Shown here piece after piece: positions 25,786-34,123 of a stretch of DNA of 64,000 nt. A program made the position numbers and the translations under genes. A model generated the notes under the pieces. It ran no database searches, had not been told where the DNA came from, and worked only from the letters and a program-made list of their open reading frames with translations. The first letter of the stretch is position 1. Each line of letters begins with the position of its first letter. The stretch lies in NCBI RefSeq assembly GCF_000348785.1, contig NC_020520.1:1674001-1738000 (forward strand). The letters run 5' to 3'. The stretch comes from Ilumatobacter coccineus YM16-304. Lineage in GTDB: Bacteria > Actinomycetota > Acidimicrobiia > Acidimicrobiales > Ilumatobacteraceae.

Positions 25786-26805
25786 TCAGCTCTCGAGCCC
25801 GGCGGCTTCGATCATCGCTCGGGTCTGACCGAGTCCGCCTTCGAGTTCGTCGAGGTCGATCGATCCGACGTCACCGAACTCGATCGGCGGCACGTTGCCG
25901 GCGGTCGGCTGACCCGGCACGAGCGGGTACTCGAACGTCTCGTTGGCGAAGTACTGCTGGCCTTCGTCGGAGAGCAGGAACTGGAGGAACTGGTCGGCCA
26001 GATCGGCCTTGTCGCTCCCGGCGACGATGGCGGCGCCGGTGACGATGAGCGTGGCCCCGGGGTCGCCGTCGGCGAAGACGTGGTTGGCGCTCGGCTGATC
26101 GGGGTTCTCGGCCAGCTGGCGGAAGTTGTAGTAGTGGTTGACGAGGCCGACCTGCACATCGCCGCGCCCGACGGCGGTGACGATGGCGTTGTTGTTGGCG
26201 TAGGCGACCGGGTCGAGCGCGGCGAGGTCGCTGAGCCATGCGGCGGCGACGTCTTCGCCTTCGGTGAAGCGCATCGCGGTCACGAAGTCCTGGAACGAGC
26301 CGTTGCCCCCGGCCACGCCGATCTCGCCGGCCCAGCGGTCATCGGCGACCAGGTCGAAGATCGAGTCGGGAAGCTCGGCCGGATCGACGTCGTCGGTGTT
26401 GTAGACGAGCACACGCTGACGGCCCGAGATGCCGACCCAGCGCCCGTCGTCGTCGCGAGTGTTCGGGTCGACGAGATCGAGCGTCGCCTGTGGGATCTGC
26501 GCGAGGTTGGCGTCGACGAACCCGATCGACCCGGGGCTCTGCGACAGGTACACGTCGGCTTCGGCCCGACCGGCGTCGGCTTCTTCGTTGATGAGGAGCG
26601 CGAGGTCGGCCGAATCGCCGTACTTGACCTTGACGTCGATGCCGCTCTCCTCCTCGAACCGATCGATGATCGGCTGGATGAGGCTGTTGCCGCGACCCGA
26701 GTAGACCGTGATGCTGTTGCCGTCGTCGCCGCCGCACGCGCTGGCGACGAGCGCAGCGACCGCGACTCCGATGAGGGCGAATGAGCGATGAGTCCGGAGC
26801 TTCAT
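25786..26805 (-). CDS. fbpA: Fe(III) ABC transporter substrate-binding lipoprotein
   Basis: The ferric-ion binding protein, 339 aa, exported by a lipoprotein signal (MKLRTHRSFALIG ... LVASACGGDDG, lipobox Cys near 24). It opens with ITVYSGRGNSLIQPIIDRFEEESGI, typical of FbpA. The tandem-tyrosine iron-binding site is visible in VNHYYNFRQL. ATG 26805 was chosen over a longer frame because the signal peptide begins there and TACGCT lies exactly 6 nt upstream. An IdeR-like box covers about -20 to -38, predicting repression when iron is plentiful. Confidence 0.9.
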   Translation of the reverse strand: MKLRTHRSFALIGVAVAALVASACGGDDGNSITVYSGRGNSLIQPIIDRFEEESGIDVKVKYGDSADLALLINEEADAGRAEADVYLSQSPGSIGFVDANLAQIPQATLDLVDPNTRDDDGRWVGISGRQRVLVYNTDDVDPAELPDSIFDLVADDRWAGEIGVAGGNGSFQDFVTAMRFTEGEDVAAAWLSDLAALDPVAYANNNAIVTAVGRGDVQVGLVNHYYNFRQLAENPDQPSANHVFADGDPGATLIVTGAAIVAGSDKADLADQFLQFLLSDEGQQYFANETFEYPLVPGQPTAGNVPPIEFGDVGSIDLDELEGGLGQTRAMIEAAGLES

Positions 26806-26811
26806 GCGATG

Positions 26812-26817
26812 AGCGTA
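26812..26817 (-). promoter_or_regulatory. -10 element of fbpA-fbpB
   Basis: Minus-strand TACGCT, 6 nt before ATG 26805. Confidence 0.5.
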
Positions 26818-26824
26818 TGCCGTG

Positions 26825-26843
26825 TGAAGTTTGCCTAACAACC
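26825..26843. promoter_or_regulatory. IdeR/DtxR-like iron box upstream of fbpA
   Basis: Minus strand GGTTGTTAGGCAAACTTCA matches 12 of 19 bases of the iron-box consensus, including the central GTTAGGC. It is also about 35-50 nt upstream of the divergent PLP-enzyme start and might act on both genes. Confidence 0.45.
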
Positions 26844-26863
26844 TGACCGGACGCCGGTTCTGA

Positions 26864-26869
26864 GAGAAT
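26864..26869 (+). promoter_or_regulatory. -10 element of the PLP lyase gene
   Basis: GAGAAT, then 6 nt, then ATG 26876. Confidence 0.35.
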
Positions 26870-26875
26870 CACGGC

Positions 26876-28135
26876 ATGGACGAATTGTCGAAGCAAGGAC
26901 GCCCCGTCGACGAGGTCATCGCGGAGCTGACCGAGAAGCGAGCGAACGACGTCAAGTGGGCCGATGGCAAGACCTTCGGCATGGTGTACGACGGTGGCCC
27001 GTCGGTGCACGAGGTGGCCGAGCAGGCAGCCCGCCTCTATCTCCACGAGAACGCGCTGAACACCCAGGCGTTCCCGTCGTTGGCCGCGATCCAGCGTGAA
27101 GTGGTCGGGTGGACCTCGGCGCTCCTGAACGGCGACGACGACGTGGCCGGCTTCCTCACCAGCGGCGGCACCGAGTCGATCCTGTGCGCGGTGCTCGCAG
27201 CGCGCAAGCGCGCCGCTGCCGAACGCGGTGTGATCGCCCCCGAGATCGTGCTGCCCGAGACCGCACACGCGGCGTTCCACAAGGCGGCCGACAACTTCGG
27301 GCTCATCGTGCGCAAGGTCGCCGTGAAGGCCGACTACACCGCCGACGTCGACGCGATGGCGCTGGCGGTCAACGAGAACACGGCCCTGGTCGTCGGATCT
27401 GCGCCGCAGTACCCGCAGGGCGTGCAAGACGACATTCCGGCGATCGCCGCGCTCGCCCAGTCGGTGGGAGCGAGCTGCCACGTCGACGCCTGCATGGGCG
27501 GCTTCGTGCTGCCGTTCGCCGAACGTCTCGGACGCGAGGTGTCGCCCTGGGACTTCCGCGTCGACGGGGTCACGACGATCTCCGCCGACATTCACAAGCT
27601 CGGCTACGCACCCAAGGGCGTGTCGGTCATCCTGCACCGCACGAAGGAGTTGCGGAAGTACCAGACCTTCGTGTTCGGCGACTGGCTCGGTGGCTTCTAC
27701 GCCTCACCGAACATGCAGGGCACCCGTTCGGGCCTGCCGATGGCGTGTGCGTGGGCGGTCATGCAGCATCTGGGCATCGACGGGTACGTCGACCTCACCC
27801 GCCAGACGTTGATCAACGCCGACAAGATGCGCGCCGGCATCATGGCGATCGACGGCATCAAGGTGCTCGGCGACGGGCAGTTCCACCTCGTGGCCATGGC
27901 GTCCGATCCCGATGCGAGTGGCACGCCGGTCGATGCGTTCGCACTGGGCGACGCGCTGCTCGAGCGGGGCTGGTACCACGATCGCCAGACGCCGCCCGAC
28001 AACCTGCATTCGACGGTCAGCAACACCAACTCCGGTGTGATCGACGACTACCTCACCGATCTCGAGGCGTGCGTCGCCGCTGTTCGTGGCGACACCACCG
28101 ACGATCGCAGCACCACCTACGCCACCCTCGAGTGA
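26876..28135 (+). CDS. Sphingosine-1-phosphate-lyase-like PLP enzyme
   Basis: A group II PLP decarboxylase/lyase of 419 aa. It shows LTSGGTESILCAVLAARK, HAAFHKAADNFG, CHVDACMGGFVLPF and the Schiff-base lysine in SADIHKLGYAPKGVSV; THKYGYAPKG is the hallmark of sphingosine-1-phosphate lyases. These cleave phosphorylated long-chain bases to an aldehyde and phosphoethanolamine. A related decarboxylase activity (such as tyrosine or glutamate decarboxylase) cannot be excluded. No membrane anchor is visible, unlike the eukaryotic enzymes. It is divergent from fbpA; a functional tie to iron import is not evident. Confidence 0.85.
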   Translation: MDELSKQGRPVDEVIAELTEKRANDVKWADGKTFGMVYDGGPSVHEVAEQAARLYLHENALNTQAFPSLAAIQREVVGWTSALLNGDDDVAGFLTSGGTESILCAVLAARKRAAAERGVIAPEIVLPETAHAAFHKAADNFGLIVRKVAVKADYTADVDAMALAVNENTALVVGSAPQYPQGVQDDIPAIAALAQSVGASCHVDACMGGFVLPFAERLGREVSPWDFRVDGVTTISADIHKLGYAPKGVSVILHRTKELRKYQTFVFGDWLGGFYASPNMQGTRSGLPMACAWAVMQHLGIDGYVDLTRQTLINADKMRAGIMAIDGIKVLGDGQFHLVAMASDPDASGTPVDAFALGDALLERGWYHDRQTPPDNLHSTVSNTNSGVIDDYLTDLEACVAAVRGDTTDDRSTTYATLE

Positions 28136-28180
28136 CCGGGTAGCGGCACGTCGTGGCCGTCGGAGTTCAGGAACGGTTGC

Positions 28181-29725
28181 TCAGTTGACCTGTCGGTTCA
28201 CGCCGTCCCAGAACGGTTCGCGGAGCTTGAACTTCTGGAGCTTGCCGGTGGCGGTGCGTGCGAGCTCGTCGCGGAACTCGATGCGCTTCGGGCACTTGTA
28301 GCCGGCGAGCAGCGTGCGGGTGTGTGCGATGACCGCGTCCTGGTCGAGGTCGCTGCCCGGGGTGGTGACGACGAGGGCCGTCACGAGTTCGCCCCACTTC
28401 TCGTCGGGGATGCCGATGACGGCGACCTCGGTGATCTCCGGGTGCTGGAAGATCGCGTCCTCGACCTCGATCGACGACACGTTCTCGCCGCCGGTGATGA
28501 TGACGTCCTTCTTCCGGTCGGAGATCACCACGTAGTGGTCGTCGTCGATCGTGCCGCCGTCGCCCGTGTGGAAGAAGCCGTCCTTGATCGCGGCATCGGT
28601 CTGGTCGGGCTGCTCCCAGTAGCCCTTCATGATCGTGTTGCTGCGAGCCATGATCTCGCCGTCGGGGCTGACCGCCATCGTCGTGCCGATGCTCGGTGCG
28701 CCGGCCCGGCCGAGCTTCTGCGCACGCTCCGTCGGTGACAGTTCGTCGAACTCCGCCCGGCCGCGGTTCATCGTGATCAGCGGCGCGGTCTCGGTGAGGC
28801 CGTAGATCTGGACGAACTCCCAGCCGAGCACCTCCTCGGTCTTCTGGATCGTGCTCGTGGGCGGGGGAGCGCCGGCGACGACGATGCGCACGCGGTCACG
28901 ACCCGGCACCGGCTTGCCCTCGGCGATGAGTTCTTCGGCCGCGTCGATCACCATGTTGAGCACGGCGGGTGCGCCACACATCAGCGTGACGCCGTGTTCG
29001 TCGACCCGCTGCAGGATCTCGTGCCCGTCGATCTTGCGGATGATGACGTGTTTGCCGCCCATGCCGCTGACCGCGTAGAGCATGCCCCAGCCGTTGCAGT
29101 GGAACTGCGGAAGCGTGTGGAGGTACACGTCGCGGTCGCTCACCCCCATGTGCCAGCCGAAGGTGGTGGCGTTGATCCACACGTTTCGGTGCGTGAGCTC
29201 TACGCCCTTCGGACGAGCGGTCGTCCCCGACGTGTAGTTGATGGTCGCCGTGGCGTCTTCGTCGGCTTCCCACGGGGCGGGCTCGGTGTCGAACTTCATC
29301 AGCACGGCATCGGAATCGGCACCGATGATCAGCTTGCGCTCACACTGCACGTCGGCGAGCGCTTCTTCGAGTTCGGGGTCGACGAGGAGCAGTCGCGCTC
29401 CGGAGTGTTCGATGATGTACTCCACCTCTGCCGCGACGAGCCGGAAGTTGATCGGCACGAGCACGCGACCCGAACCGGAGACCCCGAAGAGCGCGGTGAG
29501 GAGCCGAGCGGAGTTGTGGCTGACCATCGCCACGCGCTCGCCCACGCCGATGCCGAGTTCGTCGAGCCCCGCAGCCATCGCCTTGGCCCGTCGGGCCATC
29601 TCTCGATAGTCGATCGATCCCCAACTCTCGGCGGGCTGATCTGGTTCGTCGACCAGCGCCTCGCGATCGGGGTAGACGAGCTCGGCTCGCTTCAGGAAGT
29701 CATTGACGGTGAGTGCGACCTTCAT
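28181..29725 (-). CDS. Long-chain acyl-CoA synthetase (AMP-forming)
   Basis: A 514-aa ATP-dependent acyl-CoA ligase of the FadD group. Motifs are TINYTSGTTARPKGVELTH (P-loop), QIYGLTETAPL, FHTGDGGTIDDD, ISDRKKDVIITGGENVSSIEVED and the C-terminal RTATGKLQKFKL lysine. It activates fatty or related carboxylic acids for beta-oxidation or lipid synthesis. The complete length and motifs suggest an active enzyme. Two large hairpin repeats lie upstream, between it and the amidase gene. TAAGTT lies 8 nt before the ATG. Confidence 0.92.
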   Translation of the reverse strand: MKVALTVNDFLKRAELVYPDREALVDEPDQPAESWGSIDYREMARRAKAMAAGLDELGIGVGERVAMVSHNSARLLTALFGVSGSGRVLVPINFRLVAAEVEYIIEHSGARLLLVDPELEEALADVQCERKLIIGADSDAVLMKFDTEPAPWEADEDATATINYTSGTTARPKGVELTHRNVWINATTFGWHMGVSDRDVYLHTLPQFHCNGWGMLYAVSGMGGKHVIIRKIDGHEILQRVDEHGVTLMCGAPAVLNMVIDAAEELIAEGKPVPGRDRVRIVVAGAPPPTSTIQKTEEVLGWEFVQIYGLTETAPLITMNRGRAEFDELSPTERAQKLGRAGAPSIGTTMAVSPDGEIMARSNTIMKGYWEQPDQTDAAIKDGFFHTGDGGTIDDDHYVVISDRKKDVIITGGENVSSIEVEDAIFQHPEITEVAVIGIPDEKWGELVTALVVTTPGSDLDQDAVIAHTRTLLAGYKCPKRIEFRDELARTATGKLQKFKLREPFWDGVNRQVN

Positions 29726-29773
29726 CGACGCACAACTTACGCGCTCCGCTCACTCGCCCCGTCAGCCGCCAGC

Positions 29774-29819
29774 TTTTGCCCCTCAGATCCGTCATCTCTG
29801 ACCGATCCCCGGGGCAAAA
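29774..29819. repeat. TTTTGCCCC hairpin repeat, unit 1
   Basis: The left arm TTTTGCCCCTCAGATCCGTC faces TGACCGATCCCCGGGGCAAAA across TCTC; the stem is imperfect near the middle and perfect over the outer 9 bp. It begins exactly 60 nt before unit 2. It lies just past the amidase stop and may end that transcript. Confidence 0.75.
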
Positions 29820-29832
29820 CCGGGCCTGTCTG

Positions 29833-29880
29833 GTTTTGCCCCTCAGATCCGTCACCGATGACGGATTGCAGGGGCAAAAC
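29833..29880. repeat. TTTTGCCCC hairpin repeat, unit 2
   Basis: GTTTTGCCCCTCAGATCCGT and its near-complement (TGACGGATT ... GGGGCAAAAC) pair over about 22 bp with two mismatches, 4-nt loop. The left arm is identical to unit 1 over 21 nt while the right arms differ. Confidence 0.78.
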
Positions 29881-29911
29881 GGGAGTGGTGAGGGCGGGAC
29901 GGGCGGGATGA

Positions 29912-31330
29912 TCAGTTGGGGGCGGTGAGGGGCCAGGGGTGTGTGCGTTCCATGGTGAGGGCGGCGTCGAGGAGGAGGGGCTCGCTGAAGTGGCGACCGA
30001 TGATCTGGAGGCCGATCGGCAGGCGGCTCGATCCGTCGTCGACGAAGCCGGCGGGGACCGAGATCGCCGGGTTTCCGTGCAGGTTGGCGGGGAACGTGAG
30101 CAGCCCGTTGTTGCCGCGACCCGATGGCGCTTCGACGCCACCGAACACCTTGGGCAGCGGGCCGTCGGCGTCGAAGGCGACGTCGGGGTTCGATGCGGTG
30201 ATGACGAAGTCGACACCATCGGACGGATCGAAGATGCGCGCCATCGCCTGGTTGACCTCCATGCGGCGCCGCTCGATCTTGGCTCGTTCCTCCGGCCCGT
30301 AGCGACCTTCGACCGCCCGCAGCCCGTTGCGCATCTCCCACGTGAGATCGTCGGCGCACTCGGGCCAGTGATCTTTGAGCGCCTCGGCGATCTCGAGCAT
30401 GCCCGAGATCGACCAGGCGGCTCCCATGCGAGGCAGGCCGAGGTCGAGGCCGTCGATCCGTTGCCATCCGAGTTCGTCGATGAGTCCGATCGCGCGTTCT
30501 TCGAGGAGCTCCCACATGACCGGGGAGACGGTCGCTCCACCCCAGTCGGGTGCCACGGCGACGCGGGCGCCGCGCAGTTCGTCGAGGTGCGTGCCGAGCG
30601 CCGGTTCCCATGGGTCGGTCTTCGGCAGGCTGAGCGGATCGTTGGCGTCGTGCCCACTGCTCACGTCGAACCAGCGTGCGGTGTCGCGCACCGAGCGGGC
30701 CATACAGCCCGTCGACACGGTGAGGTTGCCGTATCTCGCGTTCGGGCCGAGCGGGATCCGACCGAAAGTGCCTTTGAGCCCGACGAGGCCGGTGAACCCG
30801 GCCGGGATGCGAATCGAACCGCCACCATCGCCTCCCGTGGCGATCGGCACGATGCCGCCGGCGACCGCGGCGGCCGAACCGCCCGACGATCCGCCCGGCG
30901 TTCGCCCGTGCTGCCACGGGTTGTGGGTGGTGCCGTGCAACACGGTGCGGGTGATGTTGACGCCACCGAACTCGCTCGACGTCATCTGCGCAGCGAGGAC
31001 CGCACCGCCGACGTCGCGAACTCGCTGCACCATCGTGGCGGTGTCGGGAGCGATCTGGTCTTTCAACGGGACCGAGGCATCGTCGTCGGGCCAGCCTTCG
31101 ACCTGTGTGAGGGACTTCACACCGATCGGAACGCCACCGAACGGCTTGCGCACGTCGGCACCGGCTGCGGCGTCGTGAGCAGCGTCGCGATCGGTGAAGC
31201 ACACGGCGTTCAGGTCGCTGGCATCGATCGCCGCATAGACCGCGTCGAGTTCTTCGGTCGGGTTGCGTTCACCGGCGCGAAACGCCTCGACGAGTCCGAC
31301 CGCATCGCCTTGCCAGGTGTCGTTGCTCAT
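29912..31330 (-). CDS. Amidase-signature family hydrolase
   Basis: A 472-aa amidase-signature enzyme with the full Ser-cisSer-Lys triad region: Lys in PIGVKSLTQVEG, the Gly/Ser-rich TPGGSSGGSAAAVAGG and GGDGGGSIRIPAG with the nucleophile. C-terminal PIGLQIIGRHFSEPLLL is also typical. It hydrolyses carboxamides (or serves as a GatA-like protein). No gatB or gatC gene is nearby and the sequence is closer to stand-alone amidases, so substrate unknown. It is divergent from the LLM gene. Confidence 0.9.
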   Translation of the reverse strand: MSNDTWQGDAVGLVEAFRAGERNPTEELDAVYAAIDASDLNAVCFTDRDAAHDAAAGADVRKPFGGVPIGVKSLTQVEGWPDDDASVPLKDQIAPDTATMVQRVRDVGGAVLAAQMTSSEFGGVNITRTVLHGTTHNPWQHGRTPGGSSGGSAAAVAGGIVPIATGGDGGGSIRIPAGFTGLVGLKGTFGRIPLGPNARYGNLTVSTGCMARSVRDTARWFDVSSGHDANDPLSLPKTDPWEPALGTHLDELRGARVAVAPDWGGATVSPVMWELLEERAIGLIDELGWQRIDGLDLGLPRMGAAWSISGMLEIAEALKDHWPECADDLTWEMRNGLRAVEGRYGPEERAKIERRRMEVNQAMARIFDPSDGVDFVITASNPDVAFDADGPLPKVFGGVEAPSGRGNNGLLTFPANLHGNPAISVPAGFVDDGSSRLPIGLQIIGRHFSEPLLLDAALTMERTHPWPLTAPN

Positions 31331-31412
31331 GCCGAACGGTACCGCGTCGGTGCGGGCGGCTGACCCTCGCAGTTCGGCGACGGCGGATGCACACCGCTCG
31401 GGAGCGGTCTTC

Positions 31413-31418
31413 TAGGTT
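31413..31418 (+). promoter_or_regulatory. -10 element of the LLM oxidoreductase gene
   Basis: TAGGTT, then 6 nt, then ATG 31425. Confidence 0.5.
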
Positions 31419-31424
31419 TGCGGC

Positions 31425-32408
31425 ATGGCACTTCCGATCCGTCCCGGCATGACCGTTCCGCTTCCCGGCCCGCTGCACTCGCACCAGGCGAAACTCGCCG
31501 AACTGGCCGACATGGGCTACACCGACATCTGGTCGGCCGAGTCCGACGGAGCCGATGCCTTCACGCCGCTGGCGATGGCGGCGGCGTGGGAGCCCCGGCT
31601 GCGGCTCGGTACGGCGATCGTGCCCGCCTACACGCGGTCGCCGGCGCTGATGGCGCAGAGCGTCGCTTCGATGGCCGACGCCGCCCCCGGCCGGTTCGCC
31701 ATCGGTATCGGCTCGTCGAGCAACGTCATCGTCGAGCGCTGGAACGGCATTCCGTTCGAGGAGCCGTACAAGAAGGTGCGCGACGTCGTGCGTTTCCTGA
31801 AGGACGCGCTCGAGGGGGAGAAGATCAAGAAGTCGTACGACACCTTCGAGATCAACGGGTTCCGCCTCGGTGTGCGGCCCGAACAGCAACCCAAGATCCT
31901 CGTCGCCGCGCTGCGCGAGGGGATGTTGCGACTCGCCGGACGCGAGAGCGACGGCGTGATCATCAACTGGCTGAGCGCGTCCGACGTGCCCATGGTCAAC
32001 AAGGTCGTGCAGGACGCCGGCGGCGGTGACGAGAAGGAAGTCGTGTGCCGGATCTTCTGCTGCCCGAGCGAGAACGCCGAGACGGTGCGTGCGGCGGCGA
32101 AGTTCGCGATCGCTGCCTACCTCAACGTGCCGGTGTACGCAGCGTTCCACGAGTGGCTCGGCCGCGGCGAACAACTGCAGGGCATGTGGGACGCGTGGAA
32201 GGCCGGCGATCGCAAGGCCGCACTCGCAGAGATTCCCGACTCGGTGGTCGACGATCTGGTCGTGCACGGTTCGCCGGCCCAGTGCCGGGCCAAGATCCAG
32301 TCGTACTTCGACAACGGTGTCACCACCAGTTCGCTCGCGATCCTGCCGCTCGACCCGGAACTGAATCACTGGCAGGCCGTGAAAGACCTCGCCCCGACCG
32401 CGACGTGA
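31425..32408 (+). CDS. LLM-class F420/flavin-dependent oxidoreductase
   Basis: A luciferase-like TIM-barrel oxidoreductase of 327 aa. The N-terminal AELADMGYTDIWSAES and RLRLGTAIVPAYTRSPALMAQ strands and FAIGIGSSSNVIVERWNG are typical of actinobacterial F420-dependent enzymes, although flavin mononucleotide use is possible. The C-terminal part (VVHGSPAQCRAKIQSYFDNGV) closes the fold. Substrate unknown. The glycosyltransferase gene begins 54 nt downstream on the same strand with no obvious promoter of its own, so they may share a transcript. Confidence 0.87.
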   Translation: MALPIRPGMTVPLPGPLHSHQAKLAELADMGYTDIWSAESDGADAFTPLAMAAAWEPRLRLGTAIVPAYTRSPALMAQSVASMADAAPGRFAIGIGSSSNVIVERWNGIPFEEPYKKVRDVVRFLKDALEGEKIKKSYDTFEINGFRLGVRPEQQPKILVAALREGMLRLAGRESDGVIINWLSASDVPMVNKVVQDAGGGDEKEVVCRIFCCPSENAETVRAAAKFAIAAYLNVPVYAAFHEWLGRGEQLQGMWDAWKAGDRKAALAEIPDSVVDDLVVHGSPAQCRAKIQSYFDNGVTTSSLAILPLDPELNHWQAVKDLAPTAT

Positions 32409-32462
32409 TCGACCTCGATCGGCGCTCGTGGGCTCGACCTCGCCGCTCGCCTTGAGCCGCTG

Positions 32463-33731
32463 ATGCTCTATCGAGTCGATCGAACGTGGCGGCGAGCGGG
32501 CGACACGGTGCTCGCCGGGTCGCCGCTGACGATGTTCCGACTCTCGACGTCCGGCGGAGCGGTCGTCGACCGTCTCGTCGCCGGCGACCACATCGAGACG
32601 TCGACACTGGTCGACCGGATGCTCGAGGCCGGAGCGATCCATCCGCGGCCGGAGCGATCGACCGTGTTCGAGGTCGCCGACGTCACCATCGTGACGCCCC
32701 AACTCGGCGGAACCGTGCGTTTCAGCGAGCGGGTGGTCGTCGACGACGGCAGTGTGCCGCCGCTCGCAGGTGCGTCGGTCCGCCTGGCGACCAACCGGGG
32801 GCCAGCGGCGGCTCGCAACGCAGGCCGCCGGGAGGTGGACACGGCGCTGATCGCGTTCGTCGACGCCGACGTCGACCTGCCCAGCCAGGTGACCGGTGGG
32901 CCGACCGCGTCCGATGAGGGCATCGCTCGAGCGTGGTGGGAGCCGCTGCTTGCCCACTTCGACGACCCGAGAGTCGGGGCGGTGGCACCCCGAGTGACCG
33001 GCGACCCCGGGTCGTCGCTCGACCTCGGACCCGACCCCGCTCGGGTGCGGCAGGGAACCCGGGTGAGCTACGTGCCTGCAGCGGCGCTGATCGTGCGCTC
33101 CGAGGCGTTCGACGAGATCGGTGGCTTCGACGAGCAGATGCGCTTCGGTGAGGATGTCGACTTCGTGTGGCGACTCGACCAGGCCGGGTGGGGTTGCCGC
33201 TACGAGCCGGCAGCGACCGTCGAACACCGCCGTCGGGCGACCGTGCGGGAGCGCCTACGTCAGCAGTACGGATACGGGTCGTCGTCGGCGCCGCTCGCAT
33301 TGCGCCATCCCCGGGCGCTGGCCCCGTTCCGGTCCGACGGCTGGACCGCGAGCTCGTTGCTGCTCGCGCTGACCGGCCATCCACTCGTCGGGCTCGGACT
33401 GGCGGGCAGTCGCACGTGGTCGATCCGTCGAAAGCTGCCCGACGTCGCTCCGGCCACGCTGCTCCGCCTGTCGGTGACGAACCACGTGGCCGCCGCACGT
33501 CAGCTGACGACGGCGGTTCGTCGGGCGTGGTGGCCGTTGGTGGCCGTGGCTGCACTGGTGTCGCGCCGTGCCCGCAGGTTGGCGGTGGTGGCCGTGGTGG
33601 CCGCTCCACATCGCCTGATGCTCGACGTGGCGTTCGGCGCCGGGATCTGGTCGAGCATGCTCCGGCTGAAGGACTGGAAGGCGATCACCCCGAGCATCAC
33701 CCTCGGCCCCGGTCGTCAGCGCCGTCGCTGA
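32463..33731 (+). CDS. mftF: MftF-like (mycofactocin) glycosyltransferase
   Basis: A 422-aa protein whose N-terminus (YRVDRTWRRAGDTVLAGSP ... GGAVVDRLVAGD, DRMLEAGAIHP) matches the PqqD-like leader region of mycofactocin glycosyltransferases, which add glucose units to premycofactocin. A GT2 domain follows with VVVDDGS, RGPAAARNAGRR, the DxD motif FVDADVDL and EIGGFDEQMRFGEDVDFVWRL. Only about 15 residues separate the first strand TIVTPQL from VVVDDGS, where GT2 enzymes normally have a longer nucleotide-binding loop, so this part looks shortened. The C-terminal third is hydrophobic. No mftA-E genes are in the window. Confidence 0.75.
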   Translation: MLYRVDRTWRRAGDTVLAGSPLTMFRLSTSGGAVVDRLVAGDHIETSTLVDRMLEAGAIHPRPERSTVFEVADVTIVTPQLGGTVRFSERVVVDDGSVPPLAGASVRLATNRGPAAARNAGRREVDTALIAFVDADVDLPSQVTGGPTASDEGIARAWWEPLLAHFDDPRVGAVAPRVTGDPGSSLDLGPDPARVRQGTRVSYVPAAALIVRSEAFDEIGGFDEQMRFGEDVDFVWRLDQAGWGCRYEPAATVEHRRRATVRERLRQQYGYGSSSAPLALRHPRALAPFRSDGWTASSLLLALTGHPLVGLGLAGSRTWSIRRKLPDVAPATLLRLSVTNHVAAARQLTTAVRRAWWPLVAVAALVSRRARRLAVVAVVAAPHRLMLDVAFGAGIWSSMLRLKDWKAITPSITLGPGRQRRR

Positions 33732-33742
33732 CCGGAACAGAG

Positions 33743-33763
33743 GGCGGACCCGACGTGTCCGCC
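33743..33763. terminator. Hairpin between convergent genes
   Basis: GGCGGAC (33743-33749) pairs with GTCCGCC (33757-33763), 7-nt loop, in the 39-nt gap after the glycosyltransferase stop. Confidence 0.5.
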
Positions 33764-33770
33764 AGGCCAC

Positions 33771-34067
33771 TCAGGCGGCCGTGGCCGGGTTGCGTGACGG
33801 CAGACGCCGCACGTTGCTCGCTTCGCGAGCGGCCTTGGCCTCGTCGAGCTGACGGCGGATCTCGGCGACGTGCTGGAGCCCACGCTCGCGGGTGGCCTTG
33901 TTGAGACGGAACCGGGCGTGCACCGAACGGGTCGGGGCGCCGGTGGTGGGCAGCTGATGTGCCCGGGTGTCGACCGGGACGCTCAGCAGCGTGAGCTGCT
34001 CTGCGGCGGCGTTGACGGCGGTGGGAGCGGAATCGATGTGGCGGATGTCGGCGGCGCTGTTCTTCAT
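33771..34067 (-). CDS. Small hypothetical protein
   Basis: A 98-aa protein, basic and probably helical in its second half (RFRLNKATRERGLQHVAEIRRQLDEAKAAREA), with no cysteine and no membrane segment. GGAG lies just before the ATG at a usable distance, one of few visible ribosome-binding sites here. No family recognised. Confidence 0.55.
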   Translation of the reverse strand: MKNSAADIRHIDSAPTAVNAAAEQLTLLSVPVDTRAHQLPTTGAPTRSVHARFRLNKATRERGLQHVAEIRRQLDEAKAAREASNVRRLPSRNPATAA

Positions 34068-34123
34068 GTCTCCATGATGCGCAGGACCCTGTAACAGAGT
34101 TGCGAGCGCGCCGTGACCTGGTG

